Counted from the first letter of the stretch, positions 18,003 to 27,259 are shown. The stretch: DNA of 64,000 bases from Fimbriimonadaceae bacterium (GCA_019638675.1 JAHBTE010000001.1:1768605-1832604), one strand, 5' to 3'. The notes: generated by a model not told the origin, from the sequence alone. Numbers and translations are program-made.

Positions 18003-18715
18003 GTCATGAATTTGAGTTGATGCACGCATACGCCGATGGGGAAGTCTCCGCATCGGAAGCGGCAGAAGCTAAGCGGCTGCTGGAAACAGATGCCCAGTGC
18101 CGAGCCGAATATGAATGGGCGCTTTCTATGAAGGCCGCGCTTGCCGACGGTTGTAAGCCAGTTGCGAACGAAGAAGGCTGGAAATCGTGCGTTGGTCGGT
18201 TGGATGAACTTGACCGGGTGAAACGAGCCGAAGGATTTGTCGGCAAGTATGCATGGGCGCTCTGTGGAGCTTTGATGCTCATGATCGTCGCGGGTGGATT
18301 TGCTAATCGAATGGTTAACTCGCGCATGGTGACATCAACCCAAATCGCCAGCGTGCTTGACCCAATCGGTTCGGGAGTAGCCGTGAGCCGCAATCCAGAT
18401 ATATCGGCGGCACGTCAGCTCAATCTTCAAGGATTTAAGATGACCAGTTCGCTGGGCGGAAGATTGGACAATCGCGAGTTTGTCCGATTCGGCCTCCGAG
18501 ATCAGAATGGTTTAGGCGGACTTTCAGTAGTCGTAGTAGCTGGTGCCGACCGGGTGGAAGGCGTTGACAATCCAACCCAAAATCCAGGAATCCGCAAAGG
18601 TCAGATGAACGGAGTCAACTGTGTAACATGGAACTTGGGCAACAACACGTGCATTCTATTTGGAGAACGGACTCCAGAAGAGCTCGTAGCTCTCGCTGAG
18701 CAAATGGCTCGCTAA
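17999..18715 (+). CDS. Membrane anti-sigma factor
   Basis: 238 residues. The N-terminal ~75 residues have the anti-sigma helical pattern (HEFELMHAYADGEVSASEAA) but lack the HxxxCxxC zinc motif; one helix at ~82-100 (WALCGALMLMIVAGGFA) spans the membrane, and ~140 residues face outward. Assigned by overlap with the sigma-factor gene and topology; probably holds the sigma factor at the membrane and releases it by regulated proteolysis. A terminator follows. Confidence 0.78.
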   Translation: MSHEFELMHAYADGEVSASEAAEAKRLLETDAQCRAEYEWALSMKAALADGCKPVANEEGWKSCVGRLDELDRVKRAEGFVGKYAWALCGALMLMIVAGGFANRMVNSRMVTSTQIASVLDPIGSGVAVSRNPDISAARQLNLQGFKMTSSLGGRLDNREFVRFGLRDQNGLGGLSVVVVAGADRVEGVDNPTQNPGIRKGQMNGVNCVTWNLGNNTCILFGERTPEELVALAEQMAR

Positions 18716-18750
18716 ACGATTTTTTAATCGTCCTCTCCAAAAGAAACATA

Positions 18751-18779
18751 ACGTCCCGGCGAAAGCCGGGGCGTTTTTT
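18751..18779 (+). terminator. Intrinsic terminator of sigma/anti-sigma operon
   Basis: ACGTCCCGGC (18751-18760), loop GAAA, GCCGGGGCGT, then TTTTTT. Strong GC stem with T-run on the plus strand; it also lies just past the 3' end of the opposing xth gene. Confidence 0.9.
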
Positions 18780-18782
18780 ATT

Positions 18783-19556
18783 CTAAAGATCGAATTCCGC
18801 TAGATGAGGAGCGTGATCGCTGGGGCGCTCTTTGGTTCGTGCTTCCAGGTCAGTCCAGCAGCTAGTTACTGAATCTTTAAGTGCTTCGGAAGCATAGATA
18901 TGGTCAATTCGCCAGCCAAGGTTACGGGCGACGCTCATTGGAATTCTGAAATCGAAAAACGTGTAATGCTCCGGTTCTTGATTGAACTTACGGAAGCAAT
19001 CCGTCCATCCCCAGTCAACAATCCGGGCAAGGCGCTCGAATTCGTCCGGATGATGGCCAACGCCACCTAGATGTTTTTCTGATTCGTAAACATCTCCTGG
19101 CGTTGGCGCGATGTTGATATCGCCGAGCCAGATGAACTTTTCGTTGGTGTTGCCGAGCTCTTTGATAAAGTCGTTAAACTTTTCAAGCCAACGCATTTTG
19201 TAATCCCACTTATCTATGCCGACCTGAGTGCCGTTTGGGACATAAGTATTGATAATCTGAATCCCTCTATAAACTCCTCGGATGATTCGGGCATCAGTTG
19301 GCATTTCTGGGTCGAGAAAGCCAGTTTGAATATCCTCGATCGGTTCCTTGGAAAGAAAACAAACGCCGTTGTATCGAGGCTGCCCGTGAATGTTGACAAT
19401 ATAGCCAGTTGACTCGAGGTCAGCAAAAGGGAATTTGGCGTCTTCGACCTTGGTTTCTTGAATCGCGACGATATCAGGCTGGGCAGAATCGAGCCATTCA
19501 ATGAGTCGTGGCATTCTGGCCCGGATTGAGTTCACGTTAAACGTCGCGATTCGCAT
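18783..19556 (-). CDS. xth: Exodeoxyribonuclease III
   Basis: 257 residues, full-length ExoIII/APE family. Motifs: ATFNVNSIRAR, QETKVED (metal Glu), YVPNG, GDINIAPTPGDV (Asp/Asn), WRIDHIYAS and SDHAPHLAEFDL (catalytic His). Acts on abasic sites and 3' blocked ends in base-excision repair. TAACCT stands 6 nt before the ATG. Confidence 0.94.
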   Translation of the reverse strand: MRIATFNVNSIRARMPRLIEWLDSAQPDIVAIQETKVEDAKFPFADLESTGYIVNIHGQPRYNGVCFLSKEPIEDIQTGFLDPEMPTDARIIRGVYRGIQIINTYVPNGTQVGIDKWDYKMRWLEKFNDFIKELGNTNEKFIWLGDINIAPTPGDVYESEKHLGGVGHHPDEFERLARIVDWGWTDCFRKFNQEPEHYTFFDFRIPMSVARNLGWRIDHIYASEALKDSVTSCWTDLEARTKERPSDHAPHLAEFDL

Positions 19557-19598
19557 AAGTTGAGGTTACCTGTGGCCAGGCGGGAGTAGAATCGAATA

Positions 19599-19817
19599 GT
19601 GAATGATCGGTTGCATCCGGAAGGCGTTGAACGCAGCCAACTTGCATGGGTTCTGACCCAGGCTCGGTTTGTGAAGGTCGCCGTGCGAATTGATCAATGT
19701 CTCTTGTGCCGGAACCGATCTGTTAATGAAGCTGGCCTGTGCGATGTGTGTTTTACTTTTTTGGATGATAAGGAAACTGAACTTGCGCTTCGGTGGACTT
19801 CCGGGGTTGCGCCGTAG
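19599..19817 (+). CDS. Small zinc-knuckle protein
   Basis: 72 residues from a GTG start with TAGAAT 6 nt upstream (leaderless type). The middle has CLLC and, 13 residues later, CDVC, a four-cysteine zinc knuckle; the rest is unremarkable. Stop codon abuts the ATG of the next gene, so they form an operon. Function unknown. Confidence 0.65.
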   Translation: MNDRLHPEGVERSQLAWVLTQARFVKVAVRIDQCLLCRNRSVNEAGLCDVCFTFLDDKETELALRWTSGVAP

Positions 19818-20660
19818 ATGGGTTGGTTAGTTCCGGTTGCGCTTATTACAATAGTGGCTGGTTTGATCGGCTGGCGTGTGCTGGTAGGTCGCCGCGAGCC
19901 AGGATATTTGGCTCTCACCGAATATTGGGTTTACACAACCGAAAAGAAGCTGCCCGATCAAACCAAGCTGATGGATCGAATGATCAGCTCTAACCCACAC
20001 AATAAGCCAGGACGACCTTCAATCGGTGCGAGGGAAGGCATGTTGTTTACCGATGTGCGGTTGCATTTGGCAGTTGCTCTTAAAGAAAAAAACGCGCTCG
20101 TCTTTCGCCCAGATTTGTTTGAGGAAGACGTGGAGCCGACCGCAGAAATCCTCGAACGACTTGCCAATTGCGATGCATTGGTAAAGGTTCGTTATGCCAG
20201 TGAAGCTGTACTCAAAGATAATCGGCATTTACAGTTTTTGCCGCACATGACGGAAGCGATTTCCGAAATGATGAACGGACAAGTGGTGTTCGATCATATC
20301 GGTGAAAAGATGTGGACGGCGGAAGACTTCCGATCCATGCTTCAGCAAACCAATAACACAGAACGACCGGAATTCCATGTGCGTGTTCAGTGGAAGCAAG
20401 ATGAAGATTCTTGTTATGCGCGAACGTATGGATTGAGAAAGGTCGGCTTAGCCGAACTGAAAAGCGACCCACAGGAATCTGATCGTGAGGTGTTAATCAC
20501 TGGATTGATGATGCGGCTTGCTTTCCAGTTAGTACGAAAGCCAGACGAACAAGGGCCGTTTGAATTTGATGAGTTCGGCGATTTGTTCATCCTCGAACTC
20601 GGTGAGCTCGAGGATGGTATACGCAAGGTCGCGATTCGGCGACGGCAGGTTGTCGGTTAA
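19818..20660 (+). CDS. Membrane-anchored protein of unknown function
   Basis: 280 residues: one N-terminal helix (MGWLVPVALITIVAGLIGW), then a soluble cytoplasmic-type alpha/beta domain with many charged residues (LFTDVRLHLAVALKEKNALV, RPEFHVRVQWKQDEDSCYAR). No family recognised. Begins directly after the zinc-knuckle gene and ends 1 nt from the opposing PPC gene. Confidence 0.75.
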   Translation: MGWLVPVALITIVAGLIGWRVLVGRREPGYLALTEYWVYTTEKKLPDQTKLMDRMISSNPHNKPGRPSIGAREGMLFTDVRLHLAVALKEKNALVFRPDLFEEDVEPTAEILERLANCDALVKVRYASEAVLKDNRHLQFLPHMTEAISEMMNGQVVFDHIGEKMWTAEDFRSMLQQTNNTERPEFHVRVQWKQDEDSCYARTYGLRKVGLAELKSDPQESDREVLITGLMMRLAFQLVRKPDEQGPFEFDEFGDLFILELGELEDGIRKVAIRRRQVVG

Positions 20661-20661
20661 C

Positions 20662-22266
20662 TTATTTGATCGCAACCTTTGTTAATTTCACCTCATTAGA
20701 TGATGAGTTTGTTGCGATGGTCAGTAAGTGATTCCCATCCATTTGAGGGTTGATCAGCATGATCTGCCGGCCGGAAGGTTCCCTTACCGTAGAGACAAAT
20801 GCATTCTTACCGTTAGGATCAAACAGCTGAACTCGGACATCGTCTCCAGAAGATTCCAGTGCTATGTAGAAAAACTCTCCTTTCTTAGCAGAAAGTAGTC
20901 GCAATTCTGGCTTTGCATTTGTCACTTTGAAAGATGCGCCGCTCGAAAATTCAGACGGCAACGTGATATGGCGTGAAATAGTGAACTGTCCGCCTCCGCC
21001 ATCGCCGAACGAACCGACCTGCAAGTAGTAAGTTCCTGGTTGAGTGATCAACATTTGGTGCGTTGGATTCGTTGACTCTCCTTTGTCATCTACCGTTGCG
21101 ATCACGTCACCATCGGGCATCATGAGTTTGAAGTTAATGTCAAACAAAGCACTGGTCGCGGAAAGATCAAGCAATACTCCAAGCGGCATCTGCCATTTGT
21201 AATACAGGTTTTCGCCAATGGGGAGGAACTCGCTTTGAGTTGCGTTATTCCAGCTTTTGGAGTAGTCCATCACTTCAAATTGGTAATCTTTTGCCCGGAA
21301 TTCGGAATGAACAACCAGAGTTTCGTATTCGCCGTTTTCGCGGATAAAAACGGTGTTTTGATTGTTAGTTTTGACCTGCCCTTCAAGCGGCAAAACTCCC
21401 GGGCCATTCCTTGGATTATTCAGTTTATAAGAACGGGTCGTAATCTGGTACCCGTATCGGCCCGGCCCGACTTGCGTACGCAGAAGGTCACCTGCATTCG
21501 CTTTGAAACGGTAAATCACTGCCTGACTTCGAGGCAACGATCCGCTCACTTTTTTACTGATCTCAATATTTTCGTATTTAACTGGGATGTAATCCAGAGT
21601 GTAATTTTTGTATCCGGATCGCGGAATAAGAACGTAGATTTCTTGATCGGTCTCAGATTCGTGGATAAACCTTCCGCCGAGATCAAAGCTATGGGCGTCG
21701 CGGCGATTATCTAGCTGGATGCCGCGAGAATCGAAACCCGTAGGCGTGGCCGACCTTGAACCGTAGATACCAATTACTGCGGGAGTGTTCTTTTTAACTT
21801 GAATCGATCGCCAGGCAGGCTTATTGTCTTCAAAATCGGCTGAGTTATTCGGCCCGGTGATAGGTGGGGCATTGAATCTACGAGTGCGAATTGTGAACTG
21901 GCCCCCGGCCGCTCCCTTGAACCCAGAAACAACCAGTTTATAATCACCTTCGGCGGTGAGTCGGCTGATAATTTGCGCAGATTGGTTACCGGTTGCGATG
22001 TCGTCATTTTCGTTTAAGACGTTTCCATCTTTATCCTGCAACTGAACCGCTGGATCAAATTGTTGGCTGTCCACCGTTGCAAGAATGACGTCGTTTGGCT
22101 TGGCTTCCAGTTTGATTTCCGCAGTTTGCCCTGGTGTGAGAATCAAAGTTTGAGTCTGGGTTTCAGTATCAGAGAGGCTCACCCCCGCTCCACCTTGCTG
22201 AAGAGGAACGGAATCTGTGACTGAAACAGAGGAAAGAATTGGCACGAGCGACAGTAATGCCCACAT
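20662..22266 (-). CDS. Secreted protein with PPC-like domains
   Basis: 534 residues, N-terminal signal (MWALLSLVPILSSVSV). At least two bacterial pre-peptidase C-terminal (PPC)-type beta modules are visible: DPAVQLQDKDGNVL...GDYKLVVSGF and INFKLMMPDGDVIATVDDKG...GTYYLQVGSFGDG; others are likely in the middle. No peptidase domain is attached. PPC modules aid secretion or substrate binding. An in-frame stop three codons upstream fixes the start. Confidence 0.72.
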   Translation of the reverse strand: MWALLSLVPILSSVSVTDSVPLQQGGAGVSLSDTETQTQTLILTPGQTAEIKLEAKPNDVILATVDSQQFDPAVQLQDKDGNVLNENDDIATGNQSAQIISRLTAEGDYKLVVSGFKGAAGGQFTIRTRRFNAPPITGPNNSADFEDNKPAWRSIQVKKNTPAVIGIYGSRSATPTGFDSRGIQLDNRRDAHSFDLGGRFIHESETDQEIYVLIPRSGYKNYTLDYIPVKYENIEISKKVSGSLPRSQAVIYRFKANAGDLLRTQVGPGRYGYQITTRSYKLNNPRNGPGVLPLEGQVKTNNQNTVFIRENGEYETLVVHSEFRAKDYQFEVMDYSKSWNNATQSEFLPIGENLYYKWQMPLGVLLDLSATSALFDINFKLMMPDGDVIATVDDKGESTNPTHQMLITQPGTYYLQVGSFGDGGGGQFTISRHITLPSEFSSGASFKVTNAKPELRLLSAKKGEFFYIALESSGDDVRVQLFDPNGKNAFVSTVREPSGRQIMLINPQMDGNHLLTIATNSSSNEVKLTKVAIK

Positions 22267-22334
22267 ATTTTTTTAGACTTGGGCGAAGGATCTTGGTTAC
22301 AGAAAAAGCTAAATCCACGTTCGACTCAGGAAAG

Positions 22335-23312
22335 TTAACTTTCTGAGTGTTCGGCATCAAGTATTTGTTGACGAACACCCTTAAGAGAAGGAATCCAGCA
22401 CCGTACCTGTGCTCGATAAGTTCTATATTCATCGCCGAACCGGACTTCGAGATCGGACTCTTCTTGCCACCTCACAAGAATGTCCCACCAAATTCCACCC
22501 ACAATCGCGTAGACGATAACAAGCGGGGAACCAAACATCAGGCCAATGCATGACCCTTGCAGAATGCTGGAGAATGCCATGGGATTTCTAACATAACGGT
22601 ATGGCCCAGCAATCACAAACCGCTTGGTTCGGTCACTTGGTAAGGGCGTGCCTTCTCCTAAAGATGAAACGGTGTATCCAGACCATAAGCCAATCAGCCC
22701 TGCTCCAACAAATATCACTAAGCCAAACATAAACAAGGGATGCGAGCTCAACCAATAGACATTAGTTTTAAACCGATACTCCAGAAGAACAATAGTGCCA
22801 GGGATCAATCCATAGAATATGAACCACATGACTATCGTTTGTAAAACTGCTCGCTTAATGTGACCGCCAATGGTTCGATCCGGAGCATCTTTGAATCTAA
22901 ACTTGCCCCACAACACGCTAAATCCTTGGAGCCGAATAGCAAAAGCAAGAGCACAACCAACTGAGAATGTCATGCCTACGACGCCCCAATAAGCTTCCGG
23001 ATCAATAATAGTCAAAGCTACCGATATCGCCCAGGCATAACCCTGTGCCCCAACGTGCATCCATGCAATGGATATTGCAACGGTGGAGCGTTTAACCAGG
23101 AGGGCAACCATCCAGGTAGCAAGTACAAAAGCAGAGATGAGATCGGGGGCCATCAGAATCCAGAAGAACTTTTCTGAAAACTCGCTTCCTAAAAAGACTG
23201 GTTTGGAACTCGGAAAGAAAATGAGAGTAAGCCACCAAAGAATAGTTGCAATGCCGGAGCAGAGATAAAAAAGAATCGCTAACCGTCGCTCCCTTTCGGT
23301 GAGGTGATCCAC
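22335..23312 (-). CDS. Isoprenylcysteine carboxylmethyltransferase-like membrane protein
   Basis: 325 residues, GTG start, seven or more hydrophobic helices. The C-terminal third has the ICMT/phospholipid methyltransferase signature GPYRYVRNPMAFSSILQGS and RFGDEYRTYRAQVRCWIPSL, which binds S-adenosylmethionine. The N-terminal half is an extra membrane region. In bacteria the methyl acceptor is usually unknown; amino-lipid or small-molecule methylation is possible. Confidence 0.8.
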   Translation of the reverse strand: MDHLTERERRLAILFYLCSGIATILWWLTLIFFPSSKPVFLGSEFSEKFFWILMAPDLISAFVLATWMVALLVKRSTVAISIAWMHVGAQGYAWAISVALTIIDPEAYWGVVGMTFSVGCALAFAIRLQGFSVLWGKFRFKDAPDRTIGGHIKRAVLQTIVMWFIFYGLIPGTIVLLEYRFKTNVYWLSSHPLFMFGLVIFVGAGLIGLWSGYTVSSLGEGTPLPSDRTKRFVIAGPYRYVRNPMAFSSILQGSCIGLMFGSPLVIVYAIVGGIWWDILVRWQEESDLEVRFGDEYRTYRAQVRCWIPSLKGVRQQILDAEHSES

Positions 23313-23359
23313 CCAACGACGTTACCCGGTTGATGCTGAAAGAAAAGTAACAATATAGT

Positions 23360-23435
23360 TGGTGGGAGCGGTGGGATTTGAACCCACGACCAAGAGATTA
23401 TGAGCCTCCTGCTCTGACCACTGAGCTACACTCCC
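23360..23435 (-). tRNA. tRNA with CAU anticodon (Ile2 or elongator Met)
   Basis: 76 nt including an encoded CCA. Acceptor GGGAGTG pairs with CGCTCCC; D-arm GCTC/GAGC; anticodon loop CTCATAA (CAU); T-arm GTGGG/CCCAC with TTCAAAT. The TTGGTCG stretch after the anticodon stem resembles lysidine-modified tRNA-Ile2 more than elongator Met, but identity cannot be fixed by eye. Solitary gene. Confidence 0.93.
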
Positions 23436-23465
23436 GCTGACCAGGGATATTACCTTGACCGGATT

Positions 23466-24152
23466 TTAGGCACCAGATTTGACTTTCGGCAGGGTGAACA
23501 TACTGTCTGGAATATTCGGCCCAACTTCAGCAAGCTTGATGCGATCTATTACAGCGTTATTATTACCACCCCCAAATCCGCCTTGGAAACCTCGACGGGG
23601 GTACGAAACTTCAATGAGCCCGTTCTTGAACAACTCAACGGTAATGATTGAGCCACCAATGTGCTTGAACGACAAAATTCGATTTCCTGATTCTTCCTTT
23701 ACTGTGATATCAGCTTTCAGGTCAACAAATGTTGCAACATCGTCTGGTTTGGTGAACAGAGAGAGGGCAAAGTTCTGCCAGTTAGAGCCATTGCCTGCCT
23801 GACCAACCTCGGCAAACGTTTTTGGAGCCGGCACGATTTCGATTCCACTTTGTTCTTGGTTGTCAATCGCCATCTGCTTGCCGTCGCAGATATAGGTCAG
23901 CCCATCTCCCCACATACCACCAAACATCCACTTGAATTTGCTGCCTTTGCGCCAGATAGTGAGCGCGCCGTTGTATTCAATTGCGTCCCCAGTTTTATCC
24001 AGGCGATCTACTTGAACAATTGCCGAATCTTTGGTTTGGAACCGAGCCATCACTTCTTTAAGCACGGGCAACCCACTCTGATCTGGCTGTTCTTGATAAG
24101 TGACTGGCGAAGACAGAGTGAGTAAGGCAATGAGTGAAGTCGCGACTCCCAT
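23466..24152 (-). CDS. Secreted LolA-like protein
   Basis: 228 residues from ATG 24152, chosen because TATAGT lies 8 nt upstream (an ATG at 24158 would be 2 nt from the box). Signal peptide MGVATSLIALLTLSSPVTYQ; then the strand/helix pattern of LolA/DUF2092-like periplasmic proteins (VLKEVMARFQTKDSAIVQVD, GALTIWRKGSKFKWMFGG, TYICDGKQMAIDN). Such folds bind lipid tails; here a lipid role is inferred only from fold resemblance. Confidence 0.68.
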   Translation of the reverse strand: MGVATSLIALLTLSSPVTYQEQPDQSGLPVLKEVMARFQTKDSAIVQVDRLDKTGDAIEYNGALTIWRKGSKFKWMFGGMWGDGLTYICDGKQMAIDNQEQSGIEIVPAPKTFAEVGQAGNGSNWQNFALSLFTKPDDVATFVDLKADITVKEESGNRILSFKHIGGSIITVELFKNGLIEVSYPRRGFQGGFGGGNNNAVIDRIKLAEVGPNIPDSMFTLPKVKSGA

Positions 24153-24221
24153 GACCATTCACTATACGCGATGAATGAAATAGAGTTCCATTTGTTTAGA
24201 ATTTAGCCATACTTGAGCTTG

Positions 24222-24689
24222 ATGAAGATCCAAGACTTGACTGTCCGGCAAACTCAAAAAGCACTCGGAGATTTCTTGAGAGCTGTCGAGTCTCTACCAG
24301 AAGATCGTCGAGATTGGTCACCAGTTGACGGAGTCCGCAGCGCAATGAGCATGGTTCAAGAAGTGGCGGTCGTGCCGGAATTTCATCTTCGCCTGATATC
24401 TGGGCAAAGTGTTCCGCCCGAACTTCATGCTGAATTGCAAGCCAAAGCCGCCCAACTCGTGGATTTTGAATCTGGTCGCGAAGCTGCGCTCCATGCAACT
24501 TCCGAACTCTGCCAAGCGATCCTCTCATTTCCTGATGATCGCCTCGACGATGAGGTGACGCTTCCGTTTGGGCCAGGTGTGGTGTTCACGATGGCGGAAG
24601 TTATCGGTCTGCATTACTGGAATCTGGTTTATCACTTAGGGCAGGTCAATTACATTCAGACCGCTCTTGGTGATAGAGAAATGCATTAG
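24222..24689 (+). CDS. DinB-family protein
   Basis: 155 residues. Four-helix DinB/YfiT pattern; C-terminal helix HYWNLVYHLGQVNYIQTALG carries the HxxxxxxH metal pair and the first helix reads RQTQKALGDFLRAVESLP. Members include metal-dependent thiol S-transferases. ATG 24222 preferred over TTG 24213. One of three DinB-like genes in the window. Confidence 0.82.
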   Translation: MKIQDLTVRQTQKALGDFLRAVESLPEDRRDWSPVDGVRSAMSMVQEVAVVPEFHLRLISGQSVPPELHAELQAKAAQLVDFESGREAALHATSELCQAILSFPDDRLDDEVTLPFGPGVVFTMAEVIGLHYWNLVYHLGQVNYIQTALGDREMH

Positions 24690-24734
24690 GAATTGCCACC
24701 ATAATTACTGTTCAATCGTATTCACTGTAACTCA

Positions 24735-25592
24735 ATGCGGTTGCGATTACCTTTCGGATGGTTGAGTGCGGCTTTATTGCTCGGAATTCTCACCGGGCTT
24801 ATTCTGTTTTTTGATTCCTCTGCAGTATCCGAATCAACCACCAGTTGGCATGCGGATCGCTCATTTGCCGATTCCGTAGGGCGGGGAGGGTTAGCTCTGT
24901 CCGCTATTTGCGCGACTGCATTCCTTATTATTCTTGTTGTTGAGATTGCTCTCCGCAGAGGGTGGGAACCCAAGGGACTCCGAAAGCTAATTCCCGGCGT
25001 TTACATTGAAAAGAAGTTTCGTACTACCACCGATCTAGGGTTTGAGCGACGCTTTATATTAGTGCGGCTCTCTAACGGGCAACAGGATGAGTTTGAATGC
25101 GATCCTGACGAGTACGAAGCGGTGGAGGCAGGAGACTGTGTGCACCTCTATCATATCGGGCCGTATGTAGAAAGCTTTTTGCCCATACCAGCCGAGGCGG
25201 CGGAGGGAATCCGATTACGAGCCCAGCGATGGAAAAAAGATATTGATGTGATTCCTTATCTAAGGGCGTATGGTTCAAACCCGAGTGCATTTCGCGGTTG
25301 GTGGACATCAATAGTCGCGGCAACAATCAGCGCATTCTTCCTAGAACAAGGATTGGCCATGACGATTACTTCCGAGTTCTTCTACCGCGCAAAGAGATCG
25401 AGATATTCGACTGAATACGTTGAATATGTATTCCGGGAGGATTACATACGAGCAATCGGCATTGGTGTCATCTTGGTAATTGGAATCATTTGGGTGTTGC
25501 TGATGAGGTCAGTAGGGAATGGCGTGGATATTGAATCTGGGCGGGACGATGATAATTGGTGGAGTTTCCGAACCAGGTTTCCGTTCTTTTAG
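24735..25592 (+). CDS. Membrane protein, tandem paralogue 1
   Basis: 285 residues, four hydrophobic helices: two near the N-terminus (~8-27, ~52-74) and two near the C-terminus. Between them a cytoplasmic-type domain: RRGWEPKGLRKLIPGVYIEK, GFERRFILVRLSNGQ, DEFECDPDEYEAVEAGDCVH and IGPYVESF. The same core recurs in the next gene, so the two are tandem duplicates. Family not recognised. Confidence 0.75.
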   Translation: MRLRLPFGWLSAALLLGILTGLILFFDSSAVSESTTSWHADRSFADSVGRGGLALSAICATAFLIILVVEIALRRGWEPKGLRKLIPGVYIEKKFRTTTDLGFERRFILVRLSNGQQDEFECDPDEYEAVEAGDCVHLYHIGPYVESFLPIPAEAAEGIRLRAQRWKKDIDVIPYLRAYGSNPSAFRGWWTSIVAATISAFFLEQGLAMTITSEFFYRAKRSRYSTEYVEYVFREDYIRAIGIGVILVIGIIWVLLMRSVGNGVDIESGRDDDNWWSFRTRFPFF

Positions 25593-25607
25593 TACAGCGT
25601 GAGTTGA

Positions 25608-26426
25608 ATGAGATTAAGATTGCCACTCGGCTGGTTAAGTTCGCTTAGCTATGTTTTGTTGATTGCAAGCTTATTTACTCTTACGGAATCTAGTGGATCT
25701 GCCTCTGATTTGGCACTTTGGGGATTGGACTGGAAATCTTGGGCTAACGTGAAATTAGCATCTCTCATTTGTACAATCGTGTTTGCACTTTGCTTAATCA
25801 CGTGCTTAATCATTGAGTTGCTTTTGCGGCTGGGCTGGGAACCAAAAAAACTTCGCAAGTTAATCCCCGAAGCGTATGTCCAACAAAAGTTCGTCAATGA
25901 AAGCGAACTTGGGCTAAAGCGTTATTTCGTTTTAATTCGGATGCCAAGCGGGCATGAGGAGGAGTTTGAATGCGACCTTGGGGAATTCGATGGACTTTCA
26001 CCCGGTGATTGTGTCCATCTATATGTGATTGGGCCATACGTAGAGAGTTATCGACATGTACCAACTGATGCCACCAGCGAAATCACAAACCGCGCTCTTT
26101 CGTGGGGAGATGACAGGGAAATCGCTCCTTTTTTAAGAGCGTATGGCACCTACTCCATTCAAGCTTGGAAGTGGCTGCTATCTTTGTTCATATTCACCTT
26201 TTCAGGAATGCTGTTATCAGGCGCTATCTTAATAACGCTTTCTGGAAGGCTCCTGCCTTGGGGTTTTACAAATTCACTTTCAGGTACTTATGGGTACAGA
26301 TATATAGAGTTTGAGTCTGGGGGAGTTTCCGGAGTGGTTCTGATCGCAGTTGCTTTGTTAATCTGGTTCTTCTGGCTTAAGTTTTTGCAACGTGGCGTTG
26401 AGATTAAAGAAGACGGCTCAGCGTGA
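25608..26426 (+). CDS. Membrane protein, tandem paralogue 2
   Basis: 272 residues, 15 nt after its paralogue and of the same topology. Shared core: RLGWEPKKLRKLIPEAYVQQ, RYFVLIRMPSGHEEEFECDL, PGDCVHLYVIGPYVESY and PFLRAYG. Both begin M-R-L-R-L-P-F/L-G-W-L-S. The conserved Glu-Phe-Glu-Cys-Asp block and the Gly-Asp-Cys-Val-His block may be functional. Likely co-transcribed. Confidence 0.75.
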   Translation: MRLRLPLGWLSSLSYVLLIASLFTLTESSGSASDLALWGLDWKSWANVKLASLICTIVFALCLITCLIIELLLRLGWEPKKLRKLIPEAYVQQKFVNESELGLKRYFVLIRMPSGHEEEFECDLGEFDGLSPGDCVHLYVIGPYVESYRHVPTDATSEITNRALSWGDDREIAPFLRAYGTYSIQAWKWLLSLFIFTFSGMLLSGAILITLSGRLLPWGFTNSLSGTYGYRYIEFESGGVSGVVLIAVALLIWFFWLKFLQRGVEIKEDGSA

Positions 26427-26465
26427 AGCCGTAGGGTCTAGCCCACGTTCAAGTAAATTAGAAGA

Positions 26466-26948
26466 GTGAGCGAAGAAGAACCCAAATTAGTTCCGAGTAT
26501 TGAAAAGGCTCTTTACGAACGGCCTGGAATGGGGATTTGGTTTGCTGCTTTCTTTTTGACTGCGCTCATTACGGGATCGTTTTTCATGACCGGGCTATTT
26601 ATCATCTATGGCGTAGGAGCGACCTCACATATTTTGCCCTTGATCTTGGTGGGCGTGATTCCTGGATTGGTTTGCGGAGGTGTTTCGAGCGGGTTTGTTT
26701 ATTCGATCTATCCGCCTTATCGATACTACGCTCTGGCGATGGGGCTGTTTTTAGTAATGCTTCCGCTGCAGTTGGTGGGGTTATTGATCCACCCAGAAGA
26801 AGTCACTCCGAGCTTGGCACCAATCATGATCTCCCCAGTGGCTGTTTTACTAGCGGGGTTTGCTTTACCGCTGATCGTAAATCTGTACCGCCGAACCGGG
26901 AAGGGTCAGATCAAGACTCCCAAGGGCAGTTGGGAAGAGTGGTTTTAG
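26466..26948 (+). CDS. Four-helix membrane protein, unknown
   Basis: 160 residues, GTG start with TAAATT 6 nt upstream. Four hydrophobic helices separated by short loops (ALITGSFFMTGLFIIYGVGA, PLILVGVIPGLVCGG, YYALAMGLFLVMLPLQLVGL, VAVLLAGFALPLIVN), charged ends. No family recognised. Tail-to-tail 4-nt overlap with the next gene. Confidence 0.7.
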   Translation: MSEEEPKLVPSIEKALYERPGMGIWFAAFFLTALITGSFFMTGLFIIYGVGATSHILPLILVGVIPGLVCGGVSSGFVYSIYPPYRYYALAMGLFLVMLPLQLVGLLIHPEEVTPSLAPIMISPVAVLLAGFALPLIVNLYRRTGKGQIKTPKGSWEEWF

Positions 26949-27259
26949 ATTTCGCTACTATCGCCATCTATATATTTCAGTGCCCACCGAGTTGCGTATA
27001 GAATCATTGCGCCGCAGAAAAGCATCCAGATTATGTTTGAAATGTGTTTTCCTGGAGAATCAATTTCCCGGCCATACCAGAAGGCTAATCTGAAAACGGT
27101 CAGCGACTCTAACAGACCTCCAGCACAATAAAAGAGTAGAAAACCTGCGGCTACAAAGAGTGAGATTCTAACCACAATGTGGTTAGAACTAAATTTAAGG
27201 AAAAATCCATTCCAGGGAAACCACATGGAAAAATCTCTGCTAATCAGTACGATTACCAC
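26945..27259 (-). CDS. Small membrane protein, unknown
   Basis: 104 residues from GTG 27259 (ATG at 27226 is an alternative start). Two clear hydrophobic helices (ISLFVAAGFLLFYCAGGLL and NIIWMLFCGAMILYATRWAL). Nothing identifies its role. It lies directly before the rRNA promoter, pointing away from it. Confidence 0.6.
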   Translation of the reverse strand: MVIVLISRDFSMWFPWNGFFLKFSSNHIVVRISLFVAAGFLLFYCAGGLLESLTVFRLAFWYGREIDSPGKHISNIIWMLFCGAMILYATRWALKYIDGDSSEI

